This document shows positions 1-6,456 of a stretch of 6,456 nucleotides of DNA, piece by piece. Numbering within the stretch: the stretch's first letter is position 1; the number at the start of each line of letters is the position of its first letter. The stretch comes from Candidatus Altimarinota bacterium (GTDB lineage: Bacteria > Patescibacteriota > Gracilibacteria > BD1-5 > UBA2023), in the NCBI GenBank assembly GCA_943355085.1, contig CALREC010000039.1:1-6456 (forward strand), written 5' to 3'. The position numbers and the translations under genes are program-made. Below the pieces are notes generated by a model. That model saw nothing but the letters and a program-made list of their open reading frames with translations, ran no database searches and was not told the origin of the DNA.

Positions 1-1604
1 ATCTAGACATGCTCATGCTTCGTTCCGATGATTGAAAAAAATATATTACTCATGCGAGTAAGAGATGAAAAGATGAAATAGTCGCATTTAATAAGTGAGG
101 TGGTGATCAGTTCTCGACTCCAATATTCTTAACAAAACAAGAATGAGAAGGGAGTAATTATGACTACCTTAAATATTTACGAAAGGATATGCCCGAGCTC
201 TGAAGCAAAGTTAATGCTGAATATCTTGGAAAGATGCGAAAATCTATAGAAGTCGCGGATGATATTTCCAGAAAACTCTGAGACAATACAGCAAATACCC
301 TTGCTATTTTTCCTATGGAAAAATGGAAAAGATTACAGAAAATATACACACATCTTGATCCTATTTCTGAATCTCGAATTCATAGTCTTCCTGATTGAGG
401 TTTTACTGGCACAAGAGAATTTACGTGATGAATTAAACACACGTGAACCTTCGATAAGGAGGGAAATCTACTCAATTGAGAGAAGAAATATTACAACTTT
501 ATCGAAGAATGAGAATATTATACAAATGGACGACTAAAACAATGAAACCAGAAATGGGAAACTGGAACAATAAGTGAAGGAAAATTTGATGAAAAATGAT
601 TTCTCGAAGAATGAAGTGTAAGCATTCCTGGTGCGTGAAAATATTCTTGAAAATTTCAAAATAATCAACTTGTCGAGTGAAGTTGGGAAAGAATAGGCTG
701 AGACCTAATTGATATATGATTATTTCATGATTGAAGATTAAAAACAGGTAAAAGACATGAAAAAAGTTCTGGCATATCACTAGAGTGAGAATTTGGTTTA
801 ATTGATTGAAAAAGTAATCTTTTAAATGGTAGAACGCACATCCCGGGAGATAAATATGTAGCGGACTACACTATAATGAGTGGTAAAAAAAATTGATATT
901 GATCCATGATATATCGTGATGGATCTCATATTCTCAAGTGAGAATTCAAAGATGATACTTTTATAAAATGAGAGAAGATAACCCAATATGATCATGCATC
1001 ATGAGAATTTTATCCGAATGGTCGTTTGAAGAGTGGTCAAGTTATAGATAAAGAGTACAATATTGTTACCGAATGAGATTTTGATATTGAAGGACAAATT
1101 TTCCAATGAAAGATAGTTCATCCTGATTGGTATAAGGAGGGTACATTCTCGAATGGCAAGCTTCATGGGAAAGAATGTACTTATTCATATAAAGAAGGGG
1201 ATATTCATCTAAAAGATATATGAATTTTCGAGAATGGAGTTTTTAAAGGGGGAGTGAGAGATATCGATGGTTGAGTAAGTGCAAAAGGGAGTACTTTTAC
1301 TGGAACCATAAGTATCCAATGATCATTTTATGATGGTTTACTTGAAAAGACGGATGGAACAATACTAAAATGGTCAGGAGGAAGAGTTGTTGATACTTTT
1401 AAAAAAATAAACATGAAACAAGTTACAGATAAGTATGACATAGCAATGCTCGAAATTATGAACTGAAAAAGAAAACCAGAGGATCTTATTTTAGAATTAG
1501 AAAATTTAGGGAAAACCGCACCAGATAATAAGGAGCTACAGAAGTTAATAAAAACACAAATAGAGGATATTTTGGATTGGAAACTTTTAAATAGTTTCTC
1601 ATAA
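1..1604 (+). CDS. MORN-like repeat protein, 5'-truncated by the window edge
   Basis: Open from the left edge (first full codon at 3) to TAA at 1602-1604: 533 residues when UGA is Gly, with 33 in-frame TGA codons and no TAA or TAG. Visible residues 1-130 form a charged region I do not recognise. Residues about 132-450 hold some 12 degenerate units of 20-35 residues built on Gly-x-Phe/Tyr, then Asn/Asp-Gly-x-Leu, then Gly, for example GEYYTNGRLKQG (from 510), GEFYPNGRLKSGQ (from 1002) and GTFSNGKLHGKE (from 1140). This resembles MORN repeats, short beta-hairpin units that form elongated sheets and in other proteins bind membranes or partners. The last 70 or so residues are a charged, probably helical tail. 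The true start lies outside the window, so any signal peptide or N-terminal catalytic domain is unseen. The function is unknown; the MORN assignment is by pattern. UGA use is far heavier than in ftsK. Confidence 0.85.
444..1358 (+). repeat. Protein-level tandem MORN-like repeat array
   Basis: About 12 degenerate units occur in one reading frame, with first-Gly codons at 444, 510, 579, 648, 717, 786, 939, 1002, 1074, 1140, 1221 and 1320. Each begins Gly-x-Phe/Tyr (Gly-Leu-Phe at 717, Gly-Ile-Phe at 1221). Ten of the 12 first glycines are TGA; the exceptions are GGA at 579 and GGT at 1140. The DNA of the units has diverged, so this is an old protein repeat and not a recent DNA duplication. Confidence 0.7.
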
Positions 1605-1635
1605 CCAGAAAGAGTATTTATCTTTCACAAATCCC

Positions 1636-1663
1636 TTGCAAATATAGCTTTTATATATACAAT
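1636..1663 (+). promoter_or_regulatory. Possible sigma70-type promoter
   Basis: TTGCAA at 1636-1641 and TACAAT at 1658-1663 are separated by 16 bases, ahead of the ATG at 1695. The surroundings are very AT-rich, so chance matches are likely. It would serve the weak ORF at 1695. Confidence 0.35.
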
Positions 1664-1694
1664 AAGTTCATGTTATTATCCATAATTTCCTTAT

Positions 1695-1865
1695 ATGAAT
1701 ACATCTATCCTCATACGCACAGATAAGTGACTCAAGGAACCCTTTGAGATGCAGGCGAAGCATCAGGGGGCTTTCTATGACATTTCTCCTGAAAAGTTTC
1801 ATGGAGACCTATTCTGTAAATCCAAATATCGTGAAGATTTCCCTCGATGATGGGGTGCTTGATAA
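1695..1865 (+). CDS. Small hypothetical ORF, possibly the 5' part of a broken gene
   Basis: ATG at 1695 to TAA at 1863-1865 gives 56 residues with UGA as Gly (TGA at 1728, 1845 and 1860), beginning MNTSILIRTDKGLKEPFE. It contains Gly-Ala-Phe-Tyr-Asp-Ile and His-Gly-Asp-Leu-Phe-Cys segments that look like real protein, but I do not recognise a family. The ending Pro-Arg-Gly-Trp-Gly-Ala-Gly is odd. The same frame stays open after the TAA through 2291, so this and the next ORF may be two halves of one gene broken by a nonsense mutation, a frameshift or a sequencing error. No Shine-Dalgarno sequence precedes the ATG. A possible promoter lies at 1636-1663. Confidence 0.4.
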
Positions 1866-1928
1866 ATCTTGGCAATCGGAAAAAGTAAGCAATTCTCTGA
1901 AAAGCCTATCCGCAAAACTGATGCAAAC

Positions 1929-2294
1929 ATGATTATAATAACCCGCACATTTTTTAAAGAACTCAAAAACTTTGATTCTTTTATTCATACTGAGATTGCC
2001 TCTCTCATTTATAAATACGCGCGGTGACTTTCCAAAAACCTTCTCCTTCTCAAAAAAGAAGGAGATTTAATAATCCTTTTAGGAATAGTATCAAAGTATT
2101 ATTTCTATCAATACAACTGACTATGAGTTCACACATTAATCAGTTCGATTATTTCATACCAACCATCCGAACATTCGCGAAAAATAAGACGAAAAATCGC
2201 CCGTTATATCGATACTTCTACATCCTCGATATCTTCCCTTCAGAGAATGGTTTCTGAGCGAAGAGTTTTTTGGATCATCAAAAAATCCAAATAA
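1929..2294 (+). CDS. Hypothetical ORF, possibly the 3' part of the same broken gene
   Basis: ATG at 1929 to TAA at 2292-2294 gives 121 residues with UGA as Gly (TGA at 2025, 2118 and 2124). The frame is the same as the 1695 ORF and is open from 1866. The first 60 residues, starting MIIITRTFFKELKNFDSF, look like a plausible alpha/beta protein. The last 30 or so overlap the convergent ATPase gene by 91 bases and are rich in Ser and Arg, as expected from antisense to Asp/Glu codons. The true gene may therefore end or shift frame near 2120. A 9-bp stem-loop at 2042-2065 lies inside it. No family is recognised. Confidence 0.3.
2042..2065. terminator. Possible bidirectional stem-loop terminator
   Basis: Perfect 9-bp arms TCTCCTTCT (2042-2050) and AGAAGGAGA (2057-2065) enclose a 6-base loop. 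On the + strand TTTAATAATCCTTTT follows; on the - strand a run of five T follows after three bases. It lies about 140 bases past the ATPase stop on the - strand, a reasonable place for that gene's terminator. It also falls inside the doubtful ORF at 1929-2294, where it could simply be Leu and Lys/Glu codons. Confidence 0.35.
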
Positions 2295-3406
2295 TTCTCA
2301 CTCGATACGAGCTCATAACTTGCCTTCGGATAGAGATCTGAAAATTTCTTGGGGATATGAATTTTCTGCGGTTTGTACTTGATTTCAAATGCTTGGATAT
2401 CTTCTCAGGTAAGCTCTATGAGATCGATCTCCTCTTGTTGAGAACCACGCCAAAAGTGTGGATAGGCGAGACTGCCAGAGTAGTGGCGGTGTTTCATTCG
2501 TTCGATGAGACAAAAATTCTCGAAAAGTCCTCCAAGGTCGGTTCGTAGTCGGAGTGGATTAAACGAACGAATGATCGCATTTCGGATACCAAGATCATAA
2601 AAATAGATCTTCTTCATCTTTGAAATTTCTTTTCGTTTGTTCGTAAAATAGGGAGAAAGACGAAATATGACATAACTTTTTTCGAGTAGATCAATATATC
2701 GCTCCACAGTGTTTGTACTCATGCCGAGTTGTATAGCTAGCTCATTGTAAGAAACCTCACTTCCTATCTGAAGCGCGAGAAGTTCGAGAAGTTTATGGAT
2801 ACTTCCTGAGTTACGAACCTCCTGAAATTCGAGGATATCTCTGTAGAGCCCACTCTCTGAAAGCTCCGTCAGCCGGGTGATTTTTTCATCTCTACTCGGA
2901 AGCTCCAATACTTCTGGATACATACCGTATAAGAGATGGGTTTCCAGTTCTTTTTGTGTATCGCGAATACCGTATCGATCAATATATTCTCAAACTGATA
3001 TAGAAAAAAGAGTGAATACAAATTTACGACCTGTGAGGGGTTCGTTTGTTGTATCGAGGAGATGTACACTGGATGATCCAATCACAAATATCTGCTTGGT
3101 GTCCTTATATCGATCCACGAGAATCTTGAGAGTATTTCCGATGTGGGGAATTTTTTGTCATTCGTCTATTACGATATAGTTCGTTTTTCCTATGATACGA
3201 TCTATTTGCGAAAAGCTCTCACTCGAAAGAATGGCTCTATCATAAGAATCATCACCAGTGAAAAATATCTTATCAATAGAGGGGATGTCCTTCAAAAGAG
3301 TTTCCACAAGTGTAGTTTTCCCAACCTGACGGGGTCCGAGAATCATGATAATCTTCCCTTGTAAATATTTGGAAGTAATTTTTTCTGAAAGGGTTCTTGA
3401 AAACAC
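2204..3406 (-). CDS. AAA_14/DUF4143 family ATPase
   Basis: This gene encodes 400 residues from GTG at 3406 to TAA at 2204-2206, with UGA as Gly at residues 83, 139, 334 and 389. Walker A is GPRQVGKT at 24-31. Walker B is IVIDE, ending at Asp81-Glu82. A Gly-Ser-Ser-Ser segment lies at 110-113, followed by EPLTGRKF (123-130). The C-terminal half is DUF4143-like: a winged-helix segment at about 219-238 and a Tyr-Asp-Leu-Gly motif, then a PD-(D/E)xK-like pattern with Asp328 and Glu341-Ile-Lys343. The length is typical of this family of predicted P-loop ATPases with DNA-binding features. Their role is unproven; they are common accessory genes and sometimes suggested to be toxin- or defence-linked. 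GTG is chosen because a TAA lies upstream in frame with no other start, and the next ATG would leave only two residues before the Walker A region. The gene is divergent from ftsK and probably monocistronic. It looks intact. Confidence 0.93.
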
Positions 3407-3410
3407 TATA

Positions 3411-3416
3411 ATTATA
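3411..3416 (-). promoter_or_regulatory. -10 box of the ATPase gene, possibly leaderless
   Basis: On the - strand TATAAT ends four bases before the GTG start. Transcription usually begins about 5-8 bases after the -10 box, so the mRNA may start at or next to the start codon. The hexamer lies in a 12-bp palindrome CTATAATTATAG (3406-3417) and so reads the same on both strands. No clear -35 is visible. Confidence 0.5.
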
Positions 3417-3436
3417 GATACTAAATAAATAGTATC
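3417..3436. promoter_or_regulatory. Palindrome, candidate operator of the ATPase gene
   Basis: Perfect 7-base arms GATACTA (3417-3423) and TAGTATC (3430-3436) flank six bases. The element abuts the upstream side of the -10 box, where a repressor or activator could act. The operator role is inferred from symmetry and position only; the region is AT-rich. Confidence 0.4.
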
Positions 3437-3509
3437 ACTATATTAAATTTTCAACATAATGCAAATTATATATATGAAATTTTCATTATGCATAGAAACT
3501 GCTCAAATC

Positions 3510-3536
3510 TTGCTTTTTCCAATTTTTGTCTATAAT
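3510..3536 (+). promoter_or_regulatory. ftsK promoter
   Basis: A perfect TATAAT at 3531-3536 lies 39 bases before the ftsK ATG. A TTGCTT at 3510-3515 sits 15 bases upstream of it, a slightly short spacer. The predicted start near 3543 gives a leader of about 33 bases. The leader has no Shine-Dalgarno sequence. Confidence 0.6.
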
Positions 3537-3575
3537 CAATCGATAATTACAGCACTCTAAAGACTATTTTCCATC

Positions 3576-5798
3576 ATGGCTTCAAAAAAGAAAAAAAATA
3601 CCCGACCCACCTGGAGTTTCGAGCTTCGAAACACGATTGTCGGATGGCTTCTCCTGTTTCTTGGAGTCCTTGTGTTGGCTGGAGACAATAGTTCCACTAT
3701 GGGTTCGATTATTGTAAGTATTGGAACGACTATTTTTGGGACGGATTATCGTTTCATCTTTGCTCCGATTATTACTATTCTTGGATTCTTGATTGTCATC
3801 AACAAACTCTCATGGAATATGGTTCGATTCATCGGACTCCTTATGTTCTGGATCTCAATCGTGTCACTTGAAAATATCTTTTTTCATCCATTTCAATCAG
3901 GATTACTTGATTTTTGAAGTTTTTTTGTCTCTTTTCTCGGGAAGACTCCAGCACTTGTTTTTCTGATCTGAGGATTTTTGGTTTCACTCTATCTAACATT
4001 ACGTATATCTTACCGGAAGATATTTGGGACCATTCACCAAAATCTCCCTTCCATGCCGTCTATTCATACAGTAAAACAAACAATCAAAGATACGAGCAAG
4101 GCTATGAAAGAGGAGCTCAAAGAGGATAAAAATGATAGTTTTTACCGAGACAAGGCAAAAGAGCTTGAGGATCAGATCGAACTTCTTAAAAAATCCCGTG
4201 CTACTCCAGAGAAAGTAAAAGATACCCCGAAACATATCCCTATTGAAAAGAAAGAAAATAAAGGCATACTCGCAGGATTCTTTGGTCCATCGCACGATGA
4301 ATCAACAAAAGTACCTATTTCCAAAGCAAAACAACTGAGTGTCGAAGATATACCGAAAAAAGAAGCACACTTACCGGATTTTGGAAAATGGGAATTTCCG
4401 AGTACCAATCTTCTCGATAATGTAGATCATCCAAACGTCATAGATGCGAAAGAAGTGGAACAAAAATCTCTCGAGATTCAGAAGACGCTCTTGCATTTTA
4501 AGATCGACGTCAGTATGATTGGGGAAAAAGTAGGACCTACCGTCGTACAATATCGACTCAAGCCCGCAGAAGGGGTCAAGTTGAATCGTATAGAGAATCT
4601 CAAAAAAGATTTGGCTCTTTCATTGAAGGCAAAATCCATACGAATACAGGCCCCGATTCCTGGGGTTGGGCTTGTCGGGATAGAAGTTCCCAATGATAGA
4701 CGTGATATGGTGGGTATTCGTGAAGTACTCGAAAATCCTGTATTTTCTGATCATAAATCTAACCTCGCGATGGCGGTTGGAAAAGATATAAATGGTGAAT
4801 ATGTCGTTGCTGATATGGGGAAAATGCCCCATCTCCTCATAGCTGGTCAGACTGGATCAGGAAAGTCAGTCGGTATGAATGGTTTTATCCTCTCGCTGCT
4901 CTACAAAAACTCACCCGATATGCTCCGTATGATCATGATCGACCCAAAACGTGTCGAACTTGGCATGTATAATGGCATTCCTCATCTCCTCACTCCTGTG
5001 ATCAATGATCCAGAAAAAGCACTTAATTCCCTCAAATGGTCCGTGGCTGAGATGCTCAGGCGTTACGATGTGCTCCAGATAGCAAGAGCCCGTAATCTCG
5101 GAGAATACAATGAAAAGATGGGACGGAAAGACAAGATGCCCCACATCATCATCATCATCGATGAACTGGCTGATCTCATGATGAGTGGTAACAAAAAAGA
5201 GGTCGAGAGTGCCATTGCACGTATCGCACAGATGGCCCGAGCAGTTGGTATGCACCTGATCGTCGCAACCCAGCGCCCATCTGTCGATATAATCACGGGG
5301 CTTATCAAGGCCAATATACCGAGTCGTATCGCTTTTACGGTTGCATCTCAGATCGACAGCCGAACAGTCCTCGACAGCATGGGGGCTGAAGACCTTCTCG
5401 GAAATGGAGATCTTCTGTATTCTCCCGTTGGCTCCTCTGCCCCGGAGCGTATCCAGGGTGTGTATGTGAGCACCGAGGAAGTGGAAGCTGTCGTAAATCA
5501 TATCAAGCGTACCATAGATCCTGCCATGCTTGAGGATATCTACGACGCGACTATATGTGATGGAGATCGTGGAAACTTTGAATGAGGCATGAGTGACGGA
5601 AGTCGAGAGTTTGATGAAGACCCAAAAATCGTCGAAGAAGCTATCCAGGTAGTCCGTGCAGAGTGAAAGGCATCGACCTCTATGCTCCAACGTCGCATGA
5701 AGCTCGGATATGCACGAGCAGCCAGAGTTATTGATATCCTCGAAGGCATGGGGATTGTGGGGCCTGCCGATGGAAGTAAACCAAGAGAAGTGCTCTAA
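3576..5798 (+). CDS. ftsK: DNA translocase FtsK
   Basis: This gene encodes 740 residues from ATG 3576 to TAA 5796-5798, with UGA as Gly at residues 114, 132, 670 and 697. FtsK is a septum-anchored hexameric motor that pumps DNA to complete chromosome segregation and dimer resolution at division. Four hydrophobic segments (about 21-36, 58-76, 83-98 and 124-142) form the membrane domain. A short charged linker follows, then the alpha domain (about 280-375) and the RecA-like motor. Walker A is GQTGSGKS at 424-431; Walker B has five Ile residues, all ATC codons, before Asp529-Glu530. [20 protein letters not shown] is the usual FtsK/SpoIIIE signature. The winged-helix gamma domain (about 675-740), which reads KOPS sites in studied homologues, ends in [15 protein letters not shown]. 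The length fits short-linker FtsK/SpoIIIE proteins. Under the standard code it would break into pieces, losing the fourth membrane segment's continuity and the whole gamma domain. Confidence 0.97.
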
Positions 5799-5814
5799 AA
5801 TCTCTGCAAAATGC

Positions 5815-5900
5815 AATCTTCGTGTGTAAACTTCCGCTTCCTCACTCGACGTACTAGATACGTACGCCTCATTCTGGTGCTCAGCTTGCACACGAATCTT
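5815..5900. other. Structured intergenic block of unknown function
   Basis: The ftsK 3' flank holds a segment richer in G and C than the surrounding intergenic DNA. Arms TTCGTGTGTAA (5819-5829) and TTGCACACGAA (5886-5896) can pair as an 11-bp stem with one G-U. Inside, ACGTA (5849-5853) and TACGT (5859-5863) form a small central hairpin. CCTCACTC and CCTCATTC recur on either side of it. It could be a 3'-UTR RNA element, a small RNA on either strand or a dispersed palindromic repeat. No tRNA, rRNA or tmRNA signature is visible. A 48-codon + strand ORF (5811-5957) crosses it and is not credible. Confidence 0.35.
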
Positions 5901-5927
5901 ATCATTTTTCAGGAGATTCAAATATTC

Positions 5928-5970
5928 GTAAAACACTCTACTATAAACTGTTTATAGTAGAGTGTTTTAC
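5928..5970. terminator. Perfect long inverted repeat between convergent genes, probable bidirectional terminator
   Basis: Perfect 21-base arms (5928-5948 and 5950-5970) meet at a single central T. The arms contain AACACTCTAC and its complement. The element starts 129 bases after the ftsK stop and lies 13 bases beyond the stop of the opposing toxin gene. That is where a shared terminator for convergent genes is expected. The stem is AT-rich and no clean T-run follows it on either strand, so a repeat or other structural role remains possible. Confidence 0.6.
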
Positions 5971-5983
5971 TTTGCAAAAGGTT

Positions 5984-6259
5984 TTAGTTCCAATTGTTTT
6001 TATACTTAAATATCGAGATGATGTATATATTCTTGTCTTCTACTTTGTAAAATATCCGAAATTTATATTGAGGCTCTACAAGCTCTCGAAGCTCATCGTG
6101 CCTTGGTTTTCAGATAAAAGGATATGTCTCTAGAAACTCTATACTCTTGTAAATTTTCGTGATAACTTTTTTTGCATAAAATGGATTATCTAGGGATATG
6201 TAGTCTGCGATTTCTCGTAGATCATAGAGAGTATCTTCTGAGTAAGTAATCTTATACAT
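5984..6259 (-). CDS. ParE/RelE superfamily toxin
   Basis: This gene encodes 91 residues from ATG 6259 to TAA 5984-5986. The fold pattern is typical of ParE/RelE toxins: an N-terminal strand, two helices including LYDLREIADYI, then TYPFIGKPR, ELVEPQYKFRIFYKV and a final strand. The Gly of the family's Ile-Gly-x-Pro-Arg segment (residue 50) is encoded by UGA and is the only glycine in the protein. RelE-type members cut mRNA on the ribosome and ParE-type members poison gyrase. The PxIGxPR and YRIFY-like segments favour the ParE-like group, but the target cannot be told. The start overlaps the 3' end of the upstream partner by 8 bases, so translation is probably coupled. The length is standard and the gene appears intact. 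Confidence 0.9.
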
Positions 6260-6422
6260 GAGCTGAGTACTGAGCGAATAATTTAGTCTCTATAAAATCA
6301 TCCACTTGTTTTTTGGATAACACTTTTCAAGATTTTATTTTTTCTAAACTGTGAGAGATTCTCTCAATCTCTTCAAAAGAACAATCTATTTTAAGATCTT
6401 GTCTTGCCTCAGTTGATAACAT
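6252..6422 (-). CDS. Probable antitoxin of the ParE/RelE-type pair
   Basis: This gene encodes 56 residues from ATG 6422 to TAA 6252-6254, with UGA as Gly at residue 32, its only glycine. It begins MLSTEARQDLKID and ends ETKLFAQYSAHV. It is small, charged and mostly helical, directly upstream of the toxin and overlapping it by 8 bases (ATGTATAA): classic antitoxin-first order. I do not recognise a definite antitoxin fold, so the role rests mainly on context. An in-frame TAA upstream fixes ATG 6422 as the likely start. No Shine-Dalgarno sequence precedes it. The promoter must lie within the last 34 bases or beyond the window. Antitoxins of such pairs usually bind the toxin and repress the operon. 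Confidence 0.75.
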
Positions 6423-6456
6423 ATTTGAGAAGTGAGAGATAAATTATTGTCTCCAT

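Noticed and set aside
259..537. + strand open frame of 92 codons, also a - strand frame at 499-780
   Set aside because: Both are out of frame with the MORN-like gene, whose repeat pattern continues unbroken through the same bases.
1744..1932. 62-codon + strand ORF in the frame next to the 1695 ORF
   Set aside because: No recognisable features. It could be a frameshifted continuation of the 1695 ORF, but nothing in the sequence shows a slip site.
2869..3364. Short open frames on both strands (2869-3081 -, 2877-3179 +, 3143-3364 +)
   Set aside because: They overlap the ATPase gene, which has clear Walker and DUF4143 features in its own frame.
3455..3490. CATAATG and CATTATG arms upstream of ftsK
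   Set aside because: The 7-base arms are far apart in very AT-rich DNA, so chance is the likely explanation.
3978..5585. A separate 535-residue FtsK starting at ATG 3978
   Set aside because: The frame is continuous upstream through two UGA codons to ATG 3576, which supplies the membrane domain, and downstream through two more to the gamma domain.
4911..5936. 341-codon open frame on the - strand opposite ftsK
   Set aside because: It lies antisense to the conserved FtsK motor and gamma domain, its start falls inside the inverted repeat, and its His/Asp/Cys-rich product looks like a codon shadow.
5811..5957. 48-codon + strand ORF after ftsK
   Set aside because: It ends inside the inverted repeat, has no recognisable protein features and is explained by the structured block.
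1..6456. CRISPR array, tRNA, rRNA, insertion sequence
   Set aside because: No regularly spaced direct repeats, no cloverleaf or rRNA signature, and no transposase or terminal repeats flanking a transposase were seen.

Overview
The window reads as chromosomal DNA from a bacterium that translates UGA as glycine (genetic code 25). That code is known from the Absconditabacteria (SR1) and Gracilibacteria (BD1-5/GN02) branch of the Candidate Phyla Radiation; which of the two cannot be settled here. With UGA read as Gly and only TAA/TAG as stops, fragments that look broken under the standard code join into five clean genes. These five contain 43 in-frame TGA codons. Several fall where the protein family has a conserved glycine, for example the FtsK gamma domain and the ParE Ile-Gly-x-Pro segment.

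Layout. (1) Positions 1-1604, + strand: the 3' part of a large gene for a protein with about 12 MORN-like repeats, carrying 33 UGA codons. (2) Positions 1605-2294: a weak region with a possible promoter, a 56-codon ORF and a second ORF in the same frame just after a TAA; this may be a decayed gene. (3) Positions 2204-3406, - strand: an intact 400-aa AAA_14/DUF4143 ATPase. (4) Positions 3407-3575: a divergent promoter region with a palindrome. (5) Positions 3576-5798, + strand: full-length 740-aa FtsK DNA translocase. (6) Positions 5799-5983: a compact structured block, then a perfect 21-bp-arm inverted repeat between convergent genes. (7) Positions 5984-6422, - strand: a two-gene toxin-antitoxin module with a ParE/RelE-type toxin and a 56-aa partner overlapping it by 8 bases.

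FtsK is a housekeeping cell-division and chromosome-segregation gene. The ATPase and the TA module flanking it are typical accessory genes. UGA use differs sharply between genes: about 47% of Gly codons in the MORN protein, only four codons in FtsK, and the single Gly codon of each TA partner. No start codon has a recognisable Shine-Dalgarno sequence. The ATPase GTG start lies so close to a TATAAT box that its mRNA may be leaderless. Nothing amounts to a wholly new system. The most interesting signals are the UGA placement in the MORN-like repeats, the code-locked TA pair, the unexplained structured block after ftsK and the interrupted ORF at 1695-2294.
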